The notes under the pieces are model-generated. The model was given only the letters and a program-made list of their open reading frames with translations, did not search any database and was not told the DNA's origin. From assembly GCA_038245725.1 (NCBI GenBank), contig JBBRSD010000001.1:186001-250000 (forward strand): a stretch of DNA of 64,000 bases, given 5' to 3'. A program made the translations under genes and the position numbers. Shown piece after piece: positions 26,211 through 34,681 of the stretch. Origin of the DNA: JBBRSD01 sp038245725 (GTDB lineage: Bacteria > Actinomycetota > Coriobacteriia > Anaerosomatales > JAAXUF01). Numbering within the stretch: position 1 is the first letter of the stretch; the number at the start of each line of letters is the position of its first letter.

Positions 26211-27322
26211 GACTTGTCACCGCCCTTCTTGTCCTTGGCGCCTTCTTCGGGTCCGCCCTTGAACATGCGTCCCGAAGCGACCTGTCCGACGAGATGCGCC
26301 GCAAGGCCGACACCGGTGACCGCAGCCATGCCGACGCCGATCGTCTGGGCGCTGACACCCTGGAGTGCCGGGATCTCGATGTTGGGCACCGGAGCGCGGA
26401 GCGGGCTGAAGTCGTTCCAGTAGTTGTCCTCGGAACAGCCCGTGCACGGACCGGCATGCAGGCACCACGACACGCGCCCGTTCCAGCGGTTAATCGCGCA
26501 GGGAGCATACGTGACCGGGCCCTTGCACCCCATCTTGTACAAACAGAAGTGGTTTCGGGAACCTTCGTCGCCGAACTTCTCGACGAACTCGCCAGCCTCG
26601 AAGTGGCCCCTGCGCTCGCAGTTCTCGTGGATCGTCTGACCGTAAAGGAACAGCGGCCGGCCGTGAGCATCCAGGTCAGGAACCTTGCCGTTGACGAGGA
26701 GGTAGACCAGCGTTGCGACGAGATCGTCGCCGTGACCCGGGCACCGCGGCAGGTTGATGACGGCGGCATCCGGCATTCCGCCGGGTCCGCGCAGCCAAGC
26801 ACGGATTCCCATGGCGCCGGTGGGGTTGGGATGGCGCGCCTGAACGTTGCCGAAACAGGCGCACGAGCCGATAGCGATGACACCCTTTGCCTTGGAGTAG
26901 TTCTCCTTGAGGATCGTCTGTGCCGACTTCCCCCCGACAGAGAACGCGCCCTCCATCTTGCCCGGTACCGAACCTTCGATGACCCAGTAGGCGCCCTGCG
27001 TCATGGCGTCGTTGAACGACTTCTCGGCCTGGAACCCAGCCGACGCCATCGCCGCCTCGTTGTAGGCCAAAGAGATCTGCTGCAGGATCAACTGCGCCGG
27101 TGTTGGCGCCGTAGCCTGAAGCAGGGCGATTGTGCATCCCAGACATTCCTGGAAGTCCGACCAGACCACGATCGGGAGCTTCGTCGCGGTAGTGATCGCA
27201 TCTGCGACCGTCGCGACTCCTGTTTGACCGACACCGATGAGTGTCGCCAGCGCGCCGCAGTACTTCAAGAAATCGCGGCGCTCCAGCCCGCGTATTGGGC
27301 TGGACCGTTCGGAAACGGGCAT
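26207..27322 (-). CDS. hyaA: [NiFeSe]/[NiFe] hydrogenase small subunit, Tat-exported
   Basis: The electron-transfer subunit carries three Fe-S clusters. The 371-residue precursor has a twin-arginine signal (ERRDFLKY, residues 14-21) with a hydrophobic stretch, so the dimer is exported folded. Proximal cluster ligands are C60, C63, C154 or C156 and C194; distal ligands H232, C235, C260 and C266; medial region C275, C287, C293 and C296. C287 (VSWCLHAG) occupies the place of the proline that gives a [3Fe-4S] medial cluster in the D. gigas enzyme, so a [4Fe-4S] is predicted, as in characterised [NiFeSe] enzymes. A C-terminal helix (about 323-350) anchors it to the membrane. First gene of the operon; start ATG has AAGGAGGGATT upstream. 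Confidence 0.93.
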   Translation of the reverse strand: MPVSERSSPIRGLERRDFLKYCGALATLIGVGQTGVATVADAITTATKLPIVVWSDFQECLGCTIALLQATAPTPAQLILQQISLAYNEAAMASAGFQAEKSFNDAMTQGAYWVIEGSVPGKMEGAFSVGGKSAQTILKENYSKAKGVIAIGSCACFGNVQARHPNPTGAMGIRAWLRGPGGMPDAAVINLPRCPGHGDDLVATLVYLLVNGKVPDLDAHGRPLFLYGQTIHENCERRGHFEAGEFVEKFGDEGSRNHFCLYKMGCKGPVTYAPCAINRWNGRVSWCLHAGPCTGCSEDNYWNDFSPLRAPVPNIEIPALQGVSAQTIGVGMAAVTGVGLAAHLVGQVASGRMFKGGPEEGAKDKKGGDKS

Positions 27323-27452
27323 GTGTAATCCCTCCTTCTGGGTCAGTGGGCGTCCCGGGATGCCCCCAACGGATACAGGTCTATCCTACCCGACACGTTC
27401 TGTGTGCTACCGTCGGCCTCATGCAACCAGATGAATCGTGAGGAGCGCGGTA

Positions 27453-28487
27453 ATGGAAGCGTGGCGCGGTTTCGGAAGCGACAACCACTCAGGCGTCCAT
27501 CCGGACGTGCTCTCGGCGATCGCCGAGGCGAACGTCGGGCACGCCCACGCGTACGGCGACGACCCGTGGACCGTGCGCGCGATCGCGGCGCTCCAGATGG
27601 AGTTCGTCGAGCAGTCACAGATCGCGTTCGTGTTCAACGGGACCGGCGCGAATGTGGTCGGGCTCTCGGCGGTCTGCAGGCCTTGGGAGAGCGTGATCTG
27701 CGCCGAGAGCGCGCACATCGCCACCGACGAATGCGCGGCACCGGAGCACATCGCGAACGTGAAGCTTGTGACGGTGCTAACGCCCGACGGCAAGCTCACT
27801 CCCGAGCTCGTCAAGCCCGCGCTGACCGGCTTCGGATTCGAGCACCACGCGCAGCCCAAGGTCATCAGCGTCTCCAACGTCTCGGAGCTGGGCACTGTCT
27901 ACACCCCCGCCGAGCTGCGTGACCTCGCCGATTTGGCGCACTCGAAAGGCATGCTGCTTCACGTTGACGGCGCGCGGATCGCCAACGCCGTGGCGAGCCT
28001 CGGCGTGTCACTCGCCAACCTGACGGTGGACGCCGGGGTCGACGTGCTGTCGCTCGGCGGGACCAAGAACGGGATGCTTGCCGGCGAGGCGGTCGTTCTT
28101 CTCGGCGATGCGTGCACGGCGTCGCTGCCGTACGTGCGCAAGCAGTCGGGACAGCTGCCCAGCAAGGCGCGGTTCGTCGCGGCGCAGTTCCTCGCGATGT
28201 ACGGCTCCGGGCTGTGGCTACGCTGCGCCGAGAACGCGAACGTCATGGCCCAGGCTCTGGCATCAGGAGCGCGGTCGCGCGGCATCGACATCGCGTTCTC
28301 AGTGCAGGCCAACGAGGTCTTCGCGCTGCTTCCTGATGCGGCTATTCCCGCGCTTCAGGAACGGTTCCACTTCTACGCGTGGGAAGAGGGCGTCGCCGAA
28401 GGCCGCTCGCTCGTCCGTTGGGTGACCTCGTGGGACACGACCGTCGAAGACATCGACTTGTTCCTGCAGGCGCTGGGTGAACTCTAG
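27453..28487 (+). CDS. ltaE: Low-specificity L-threonine aldolase
   Basis: A fold-type I PLP enzyme that cleaves threonine (and allo-threonine) to glycine and acetaldehyde. The 344-residue protein starts GFGSDNHSGVHPDVLSAI, has FVFNGTGANVVGLSA and ICAESAHIATDECAAPE, HVDGARIANAVASLG and the PLP lysine in DVLSLGGTKNGMLAGEAVV. The ATG at 27453 follows GAGGAGCGCGGTA; a GTG at 27438 lies within that site and is less likely. It is divergent from the hydrogenase operon, so the short region 27323-27452 must hold promoters for both. Confidence 0.88.
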   Translation: MEAWRGFGSDNHSGVHPDVLSAIAEANVGHAHAYGDDPWTVRAIAALQMEFVEQSQIAFVFNGTGANVVGLSAVCRPWESVICAESAHIATDECAAPEHIANVKLVTVLTPDGKLTPELVKPALTGFGFEHHAQPKVISVSNVSELGTVYTPAELRDLADLAHSKGMLLHVDGARIANAVASLGVSLANLTVDAGVDVLSLGGTKNGMLAGEAVVLLGDACTASLPYVRKQSGQLPSKARFVAAQFLAMYGSGLWLRCAENANVMAQALASGARSRGIDIAFSVQANEVFALLPDAAIPALQERFHFYAWEEGVAEGRSLVRWVTSWDTTVEDIDLFLQALGEL

Positions 28488-28496
28488 CCGGACCCG

Positions 28497-29828
28497 TCAC
28501 TTCGCAGCGCCCTGCACCTGATAGACCGACCCGTTGTGGTCCACCAGATAGAGCTCGTTGCTCTGGTCGACGCCGAAACTCGCCGGGTGCAGGCTCGTTG
28601 AGAGCAGCGTGCGCTCCTGGGCCTTCGGAAGCGCGGTGCCGTTCGGTGCCGTCGTGCGGATTCCCGCGACCCAGCCTTTGACGTAGTCGGCGAAGACGTA
28701 TGTGCCCCGGAGGGCAGGATAGGCGCTGCCGCGGTACACATAGCCGCCGCTGATGCTCTCGCCCGTGGGGTGCGGGTAGTTGTAGAGCGGCCACACGTAT
28801 GAGCTGCTTCGGCTCGCGTTTGGCACGAGCGCGCCGGACGGATAGTAGTGGCCGCCTTCGTATCTGTTCCAGCCGAAGTTGAGGCCGCCTTTGCTTGCCC
28901 GAGCCGACACGGTCGTCTTCGCGACACGGTCGATCTCCTCCCAGGCGTCCTGCCCCACGTCGGCGACCCACATCGAGCCGCTCGCGTCGAAGGAGAAGCG
29001 CCACGGGTTGCGCATCCCGATCGACCACACCTCGGGAAGCGGCTTGAGCGATGTGTTCGTCGTGAGGTAGTAGGGGTTGGTGGCCGGGATCGCGTAGGGC
29101 TTGGTCGCGGTCGCCTTCGACACGTCGATCCGAAGAATCTTGCCGAGGAGGACCTTGCGGTTCTGGGCGCGCTTTCCCGGGTCGCCGCCGCTTCCGCCAT
29201 CGCCCATGCCGATGTAGAGGTAGCCGTCGGGACCGAACAGCAGGCCTCCACCGTTGTGGTTCGGGTACGGCTGCGTGATGCGCAGGAGCCGCGTGGGCGC
29301 ATTCCACTCGGGAGCGGATGCCGAGGTCACTGCGGTCGTGTAGCGCGCGATTACGGTATTGCCGCTCGTGTCGGTGTAGTCGACGTAGAGCTTGCCGTCG
29401 GTCTTGAACTTCGGTGAGAACGCGATGCCGAGAAGCCCGCGCTCCCCACCGGTCGAGACGCGCGTGTGCAGGTCGAGATACGGCTTGGCCAAAACGACGC
29501 CGCGCTTGATGACCTTGACGCGTCCGGTCTGCTCGACAACGAACAGCCGTCCGCTTCCGTCGCCCGCGTTGGTGAGGTAGAGCGGCTGGGTCAAGCCGCC
29601 CCACCGCTTCTTGAGGGTCAGCTTGAGATGGGCGAGGTCGGCGGGTTGGGTCGCGATGGCGGACTGCGTGACGGAAGCCGAGGCGATTGCCGCGTCGGCC
29701 GCGGGCGCAGCGGACTCGCTCACCGGCGGCCCGGTGGGCGAGAAGGTGGCGCCAACTCCACATCCCGACGTTGCCGCGAGCGCACCCACGAGTGCAACAG
29801 CGATTATCGATCTGAAGAGGGTGTTCAT
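28497..29828 (-). CDS. PQQ-dependent sugar dehydrogenase-like lipoprotein
   Basis: This 443-residue protein has a lipoprotein signal (residues 1-23, lipobox ATSGC), a short Pro/Ala linker and a six-bladed beta-propeller of the glucose/sorbosone dehydrogenase family: WGGLTQPLYLTNAGDGSGRLFVVEQTGRVKVI, GGERGLLGIAFSPKF, NHNGGGLLFGPDGYLYIGMGDGG, EVWSIGMRNPWRFSFD and WVADVGQDAWEEIDR are its signature strands. Soluble relatives bind PQQ and oxidise sugars or alcohols at the cell surface, but many members have unknown activity. The ATG at 29828 has GAGAGGA upstream. It converges on the threonine aldolase gene. No PQQ synthesis genes are visible here. Confidence 0.85.
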   Translation of the reverse strand: MNTLFRSIIAVALVGALAATSGCGVGATFSPTGPPVSESAAPAADAAIASASVTQSAIATQPADLAHLKLTLKKRWGGLTQPLYLTNAGDGSGRLFVVEQTGRVKVIKRGVVLAKPYLDLHTRVSTGGERGLLGIAFSPKFKTDGKLYVDYTDTSGNTVIARYTTAVTSASAPEWNAPTRLLRITQPYPNHNGGGLLFGPDGYLYIGMGDGGSGGDPGKRAQNRKVLLGKILRIDVSKATATKPYAIPATNPYYLTTNTSLKPLPEVWSIGMRNPWRFSFDASGSMWVADVGQDAWEEIDRVAKTTVSARASKGGLNFGWNRYEGGHYYPSGALVPNASRSSSYVWPLYNYPHPTGESISGGYVYRGSAYPALRGTYVFADYVKGWVAGIRTTAPNGTALPKAQERTLLSTSLHPASFGVDQSNELYLVDHNGSVYQVQGAAK

Positions 29829-29953
29829 GGGGGTCCTCTCGGCCGGGCTATTCGAGGGTATGTACCGCATCCGCGATGACGTTGTGCGGAGGGGGAGCAG
29901 ACGACCCGCATTCCGAAGTAGAATGGGGGGCGCCCCACGACATGGAGGGACCG

Positions 29954-30181
29954 ATGGACGACATCTGTGACTTGCGGCACGCGAACGGCGAGGTCGGTGT
30001 AGCCTGCGACGGCGAGGCCTGCACGTTCTGGCGCCTCGTGGAGCACGTAGTGGGAGAACGCGGCTCCGGCTGCGCGATCAAGCATTTCGAGCTGCTTGGC
30101 GACGACAACGTCGCTGCATGGCTTCTCACCGTCAAGCAGCGTGTCGAGCACCTCGACGATTCGAGTAGGCCCGGAGCCTAG
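29954..30181 (+). CDS. Small hypothetical protein, four cysteines
   Basis: A 75-residue protein preceded by GGAGGGACCG at good spacing. It contains C5, C17, C22 and C39 in DDICDLRHANGEVGVACDGEACTFWR and GSGCAIKHFELL, which could bind a metal. I do not recognise a family. An in-frame ATG four codons upstream is possible. Its stop overlaps the convergent tetR stop by 4 bp. Confidence 0.55.
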   Translation: MDDICDLRHANGEVGVACDGEACTFWRLVEHVVGERGSGCAIKHFELLGDDNVAAWLLTVKQRVEHLDDSSRPGA

Positions 30182-30768
30182 TCCGGCCGGATCGCGTTGA
30201 AGGCGACGCGGAGAATCTGGTGCACGACCTCGTCGAGCGGCTTGGTCGGCTCGAAGGCGAGCCAGTCGAGCGCCACGGTCGCGGTCATCCCAAACAGCGC
30301 CGAGGCGCCGAAGTCCGGATCGATATCGGCGCGAAAGTCGCCGCTGGCCACGCCCTGCGCGATCACGTCGCGCATCACCGTCATCAGCTCGCGCCGCAGC
30401 AGCACGAGCGTTTCGCGCCACACGCGGTCCTCGCGCCACATCTCGGTGAGCAGGAGCTTTGAGAACGAGTTCTGCTCCGAGAGAAACTCGAGCTCAGCGC
30501 GCACGAGCGCTTCAATCGCGGCGCGTGGATCGTCTTTGTGGGTGGCCGCTGCCTCAGTGAAACTAGTAACGAGAGGTCGAAGGCGGTCGGCGATGAGCGC
30601 CTCGACGAGCTCGGCCTTGCCGGCGAAGTGGTAGTAGACGGTGCCCTTGGCCACGCCCGCGCGCTCCACGATCTCGTCGACGGATGCCTCAGTGAAACCC
30701 CGCTCGCCGATGAGTGCCATCGCAGCGTCGAAGAGGCGTTTCTTGGTCGCGTCGGAGCGTGTCGACAT
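30178..30768 (-). CDS. TetR/AcrR family transcriptional regulator
   Basis: The 196-residue repressor has an N-terminal helix-turn-helix (RLFDAAMALIGERGFTEASVDEIVERAGVAKGTVYYHFAGKAELVEALI) typical of TetR/AcrR and a helical ligand-binding C-terminal domain of the TetR_C type. It is encoded just downstream of, and on the same strand as, the ABC-like/YhgE exporter genes but has its own promoter with an operator palindrome. The same type of palindrome precedes the exporter operon and the MacB-like exporter at 19 kb, so it probably represses all three units until a small molecule binds. Confidence 0.9.
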   Translation of the reverse strand: MSTRSDATKKRLFDAAMALIGERGFTEASVDEIVERAGVAKGTVYYHFAGKAELVEALIADRLRPLVTSFTEAAATHKDDPRAAIEALVRAELEFLSEQNSFSKLLLTEMWREDRVWRETLVLLRRELMTVMRDVIAQGVASGDFRADIDPDFGASALFGMTATVALDWLAFEPTKPLDEVVHQILRVAFNAIRPD

Positions 30769-30793
30769 AGGAGCGGCTTCCTCTCAACCAGCC

Positions 30794-30814
30794 TGACCGG
30801 TCGGTCAGATTGTA
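30794..30814 (-). promoter_or_regulatory. tetR promoter -10 and operator palindrome
   Basis: On the minus strand a TACAAT -10 hexamer (30814-30809) is followed immediately by the palindrome TGACCG-N2-CGGTCA (30807-30794), which covers the expected transcription start. This arrangement is classical for TetR autorepression. No good -35 is visible. Confidence 0.65.
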
Positions 30815-30875
30815 GCGCAATAGGTCGTGTGGGCCGGGATGTGCGCCTCGCGACGGCCGGCGGCTCACGTGCGAA

Positions 30876-33365
30876 TCAGAGCTCGAGCGACGGGTGCAGC
30901 CGCTCCATCGTGTAGGTCTGGGCACGCCGGGCGGTCGCAATAGTGACGAGCATCGAGACCGCCGAGAAGCCGAGGAGTACGAGCGCCGAGCCGCCAAGGG
31001 CGGGCAGGTCGCCGCCGGAGATCGCCTGCCGCAGTCCGGCCACGGCATAGGTCATCGGCAGGAACGGGCTGAGCCGCTGGAAGAAGACCGGCACCATCTG
31101 AATGGGGAACGTGCCGCCGGCCGAGGTGAGTTGCAGCATGAGCACGATGATCGACACGAGCTTGCCGACTACCCCCATCGAGGCGTTGAGCATCTGCAGG
31201 ATCGCGACGAACGCCACCGCCGTGAGCACGCCGACACCGTAGTAGGCGATCGGATTGACCGGGTTGAGTCCCAGCATCAGCTGAACCACGGCGAGCAGGA
31301 CCGTCGCCTGCACGGTGCCGATAAGGGCGGCCGGCAGGAAGCCCGCGAAGGCGATGACGGGGGCTGGCGCGCTGGCTGCCACCGCGCGAGGCGGCAGCGG
31401 CTTGATGAGGAAGAACACGAGCAGCGCGCCGATCCACAGCGCGAGCGGGATGAAGTACGGTGCGAACCCGGTGCCGTAGGTAGGCACCTGGCCGCTGCGC
31501 ACGGTGTCGAGCGCGACCGGGTCCGACATCATCGCGGCGTTGGCGGCCTGCGCCTTCGCCGAGAACGCCGGGACGCCGCGCGCGCCTGCGGTCAGGCCGG
31601 AGGCGAGTTCGCGCGACCCGGAAGCCGCCGGCGACAGGCCGTCCGCGAGATCGCGCGCGCCGCCGCCGAGCAGCGAGACTCCGCGCGCGAGCGCAGTGGC
31701 GCCAGTGCGCGCCGCGCGCGTGCCGGCCGCGAGCGCATGCGTGCCCGAGGCCAGCCGCGCGGATCCGGCCGCCAACACGCCCGCGCCGGTGCTCGCGCTG
31801 CCGACGCCGCCCGCGAGCGTCCGCGAGCCGGTCGCGAGGCCGGCGGCGCCTGCTGCGAGCGAGCCGGTTCCGCTGACGAGCGTCGCCGAGCCGGTCGCGA
31901 GCGACTTCGCCCCCAAGGTCGCGCTCCCGACTCCCGCCGAGAGGCTCGCGGCACCGCCGGCCAGGTCGCCAGCGCCCGATGCGAGATCGCGAGCTCCGGT
32001 GTCGGCTGATGCGATCCCTCTCGCGAGCTGCTGCGCGGCGGCGTGCAGCAGCTCGGCGCCGCTGGCGACGTCCATTGCACCGGAGGCCAGCGCGGGGTCG
32101 GACTTCTCGGCGATAGCGAGAGCGTCCGCGAGATCGCCGGAGCCGGCCTTCACCTTGGCCGACGCCTCGAGTGCGGCTGCGAACGCGGGGTTGTCAGCGG
32201 CCTCCGGATGCGCGCCGAGGTACGCGCGCAGCGCGCTGTCGAGCGAGTCGGCGCCCTCGCTCACACGGTTCGCGCCGTCGGCGGCGTCGCCGACCTGCGA
32301 CAGCGCGCGGTCCACGCCCGCCGCGAGTCGCTGCGCGCCGCTCGCAAGGCCGCCGGCGGAGCCCGCAAGCCGCTGCCCGCCGGCGTCGACCTGCGACATC
32401 GCGCTCGCCAGCTGTCCGGCGCCGCCCTCGAGCCGCCTTGTGCCAGCTGCTTCCTGCGCGGCGCCGGCGTCGGCCGCCGCCAGCCCCGCCGCAAGCGATG
32501 AGCTTCCGGTGGCGACTGCGCGGGCGCCGGCGTCGGCCGCGCTCGCTCCGCTCGCCAGCCGCCCGCTCCCGGCCGCCACCGAGCGCGCGCCAGAGTCAGC
32601 GCGCGCAAGTCCGCCCGCGAGCGACGTGGTGCCCGAGGCCAGACTTGCGGCGCCCGCGTCCGCGCTACCGGCGCCCGCGTCAAGCGCCTTGAGGCCGCGA
32701 GCGAGCCTGCTCGCTCCCGAGCGTGCGCTCGTGGTGCCGTCAGCCAGCCGGCGCGCGCCGTCGCGGGCGTCCGCGAGCCCGTCGGCGAGCGAGTCCGCGC
32801 CCGCAGCAGCATCGGTCAAGCCGCCGCGTGCGTCGGCGAAGCCCACGTAGATGTTCTCGAGATAACGCTTCGAGGCGCTCTCGCCGGCAGCGGCTCTGAT
32901 CTCGCCGAATACGCGCGATGCGATCTGCGAAGCGAGCATGTTGGACGACTCTCGGGCTGTCACTCGCAGCCGCGCGCGAACCGGTCGCGTCGTGTTCGCG
33001 CTCGCGAGATCCGTGGAGAACCCCCGCGGGATGGTGAGCTCGAGATAGTAGCGGCGATCCGCGAGCCCAGCTGACGCATCTTGCGCTGAGACGACGTGCC
33101 ACTCCAGGGTGCGCCTACGCAGCAGCTCGTCGACGAGGTCCGATCCCGCCGACAGCGTCTCCGTGCCGACCTTTGCCGCCGCGTCCTCGTTGACGAGGGC
33201 GACCGGCATCTTGTCGAGCTTGCCGTACGGGTCCCAAAACGCCCACAGGTAGAGCGCGCCGTACAGGAGCGGGACGAGCGTGATCGCGATGACGCCTGCG
33301 CGCACGAGCGGGCTGTCGGCGCTCAGGCGCTTGAGCGTGATGAGCGCGAGCCTAGGCGACCGCAT
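30876..33365 (-). CDS. YhgE/Pip domain membrane protein with xxxLxxG heptad repeats
   Basis: This 829-residue protein has one N-terminal helix (GVIAITLVPLLYGALYLWAFWDP), an extracellular YhgE/Pip N-terminal domain (about 50-185), a very long region of tandem heptads of the pattern LA-x-G-A/S (about residues 190-610, such as LASGTTSLAGGLARADSGA), and a C-terminal block of five or six helices of the ABC-2 permease type (about 625-820). The repeats predict a long extracellular rod or coiled fibre. Relatives include phage-infection protein Pip and ESX/type VII partner YueB; TetR-linked forms behave as exporters. The 5' end overlaps the ABC-like gene by 14 bp. Confidence 0.88.
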   Translation of the reverse strand: MRSPRLALITLKRLSADSPLVRAGVIAITLVPLLYGALYLWAFWDPYGKLDKMPVALVNEDAAAKVGTETLSAGSDLVDELLRRRTLEWHVVSAQDASAGLADRRYYLELTIPRGFSTDLASANTTRPVRARLRVTARESSNMLASQIASRVFGEIRAAAGESASKRYLENIYVGFADARGGLTDAAAGADSLADGLADARDGARRLADGTTSARSGASRLARGLKALDAGAGSADAGAASLASGTTSLAGGLARADSGARSVAAGSGRLASGASAADAGARAVATGSSSLAAGLAAADAGAAQEAAGTRRLEGGAGQLASAMSQVDAGGQRLAGSAGGLASGAQRLAAGVDRALSQVGDAADGANRVSEGADSLDSALRAYLGAHPEAADNPAFAAALEASAKVKAGSGDLADALAIAEKSDPALASGAMDVASGAELLHAAAQQLARGIASADTGARDLASGAGDLAGGAASLSAGVGSATLGAKSLATGSATLVSGTGSLAAGAAGLATGSRTLAGGVGSASTGAGVLAAGSARLASGTHALAAGTRAARTGATALARGVSLLGGGARDLADGLSPAASGSRELASGLTAGARGVPAFSAKAQAANAAMMSDPVALDTVRSGQVPTYGTGFAPYFIPLALWIGALLVFFLIKPLPPRAVAASAPAPVIAFAGFLPAALIGTVQATVLLAVVQLMLGLNPVNPIAYYGVGVLTAVAFVAILQMLNASMGVVGKLVSIIVLMLQLTSAGGTFPIQMVPVFFQRLSPFLPMTYAVAGLRQAISGGDLPALGGSALVLLGFSAVSMLVTIATARRAQTYTMERLHPSLEL

Positions 33366-34029
33366 CGGCGCACACCTCCTCGCGCACGGTCATGGACGGC
33401 AAGGTGATGGCGACGTCGGCGAGTGCCGCGGTGCGCTCGTCGACGCACGTGAAGAACACGGCGGGGCCGCAGGCCGCGACATCGCGCAGCAGGTCGACGA
33501 TGGCGGCCTGCTCGGCGAGTTCGAGGTCGTGGTCGATGTCGTCGATCGCCAACACCTGGGGCTCGCCGACCAGACCGAGCGCGATGCCGAGCCGGGCGCG
33601 AGCGTCGGTGTCGAGGTCACTGACGCGGGAGTTCTCGGCACCGTCGAGGCCGACAAGCGCCAACGGGGAGGAAGCGCCACTAAGACGCCGCCGCCGGCCC
33701 GCGAAGAGCGCGCGTTCGCTGAGGTGCTGGCCGACAGTGAGCGCGTCGTCGAGGTCGTTGACGCCGGCGACCAGGCCGAGTCCGACCATCGCTCGCACGC
33801 GAGCGCTCTCGCGAACAGCATCGTGCCCGCAGACGCGGACGACACCAGCGCTCGGGCGCATGCGGCCGGCGAGTGTGAGCAGCAGAGCCGTCCGTCCGGA
33901 GCGCGCGGGGCCGAGCAGCGCGGTGACGGCGCCGTGGCCGATGTCGAGCGAAGTGGGGCCGTAGACGCATCCTCGCGGGGTGAGCAGTTCGAGGCCCCGC
34001 GAGTGCACGGCGCGTGAGGTCGTCTCCAT
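33352..34029 (-). CDS. Degenerate ABC-type ATP-binding protein
   Basis: The 225-residue protein has the ABC ATPase outline but altered catalytic motifs. The Walker A position reads LLGPARSGRTALLLTLAG, so the ATP-binding Lys is Arg. The signature LSGGQ is replaced by VSDLDTDARARLGIALGL, and Walker B reads VLAIDDIDHD with Asp in place of the catalytic Glu. No clear switch His is seen. It may bind but hardly hydrolyse nucleotide, or act as a scaffold for the YhgE-like permease it overlaps. The ATG has GGGAGAC upstream. First gene of the operon. Confidence 0.72.
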   Translation of the reverse strand: METTSRAVHSRGLELLTPRGCVYGPTSLDIGHGAVTALLGPARSGRTALLLTLAGRMRPSAGVVRVCGHDAVRESARVRAMVGLGLVAGVNDLDDALTVGQHLSERALFAGRRRRLSGASSPLALVGLDGAENSRVSDLDTDARARLGIALGLVGEPQVLAIDDIDHDLELAEQAAIVDLLRDVAACGPAVFFTCVDERTAALADVAITLPSMTVREEVCADAVA

Positions 34030-34066
34030 CGTGTGTCTCCCTGTGCAGTCGAAGGCTGGTAGGTAA

Positions 34067-34105
34067 ACTGACTGGTCAGTATAACAACCGCCGTGCTACG
34101 GTCAA
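34067..34105 (-). promoter_or_regulatory. Promoter and operator of the ABC-like/YhgE operon
   Basis: On the minus strand TTGACC (34105-34100) and TATACT (34083-34078) are 16 bp apart, a good promoter. The perfect palindrome ACTGAC-N2-GTCAGT (34080-34067) overlaps the end of the -10. Its TGACYGGTCRGT core matches the tetR operator apart from one symmetric transition pair, so the downstream TetR protein is the likely repressor. Confidence 0.68.
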
Positions 34106-34173
34106 CACGCATTGGATGCGCCTCCGCAGCCGCAGCTTTGAGCGGTCCGACCTGCTGGCGTAGGATGTCAGCC

Positions 34174-34668
34174 ATGCTCTATCTGGTGGATGGCTATAAC
34201 GTCACGCGGTGCGATCCCGCGACAGCGGACCTCTCGCTCCTCGAACAGCGCGATGCTCTCGAGCGGCGGCTGCGCGTGCGCGGGCGCGATCTTCTCGGCA
34301 GCGGGCGGATCGTGATCGTATTCGATGGTGAGGGCGGACCGGGGTTATCGGCAGGCGGGGCGGTGCCGGTCGAGCTCGTGTACGCGCATCAGCGGTCGGC
34401 CGACGACGAGATCGTGCGCATCGCGGCCAACACCGGAGACGCCGTGGTCGTCATCTCAAACGACCGCGAGCTGCTCGAGCGCGTTCAGTCGCATGCGGGC
34501 GGGCGCTGCGAAGGTCGGGACACGGCGTGCTGTTTCGAGGCGGCGGGCAGGGGAGCGGCGCGCAAGACGACGTCACGCGGGTCGGTCGCGCGAGAAGGCG
34601 GCCTGCCGAGAGGGGCGAACGCGATCACGCGGGAGCTTAAGGATCTGTGGCTTGAGGGCGACGAATAG
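34174..34668 (+). CDS. NYN domain protein, YacP-like
   Basis: The 164-residue protein begins MLYLVDGYNVTRCD and has IVIVFDGEGG, RSADDEIVRIAANTGDAVVVISNDRELLERV, the pattern of PIN/NYN-fold RNases (YacP/Rae1 family), whose conserved aspartates coordinate metal. In B. subtilis the homologue Rae1 cleaves mRNA on the ribosome. The start is either the ATG at 34174 or one three codons upstream at 34165; neither has a strong ribosome-binding site. Followed after 13 bp by the DUF554 gene. Confidence 0.8.
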   Translation: MLYLVDGYNVTRCDPATADLSLLEQRDALERRLRVRGRDLLGSGRIVIVFDGEGGPGLSAGGAVPVELVYAHQRSADDEIVRIAANTGDAVVVISNDRELLERVQSHAGGRCEGRDTACCFEAAGRGAARKTTSRGSVAREGGLPRGANAITRELKDLWLEGDE

Positions 34669-34681
34669 GGAGTGCTGGTAC

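Noticed and set aside
31530..32800. CRISPR array or DNA satellite
   Set aside because: The repetition is at the protein level (heptads) with varied codons, no regular spacers and no cas genes nearby.
30894..32850. Long plus-strand ORFs antisense to the YhgE-like gene
   Set aside because: Their low-complexity Ala/Arg/Pro/Ser composition is the complement of the LAxGA repeats; the minus strand matches a known family with membrane helices.
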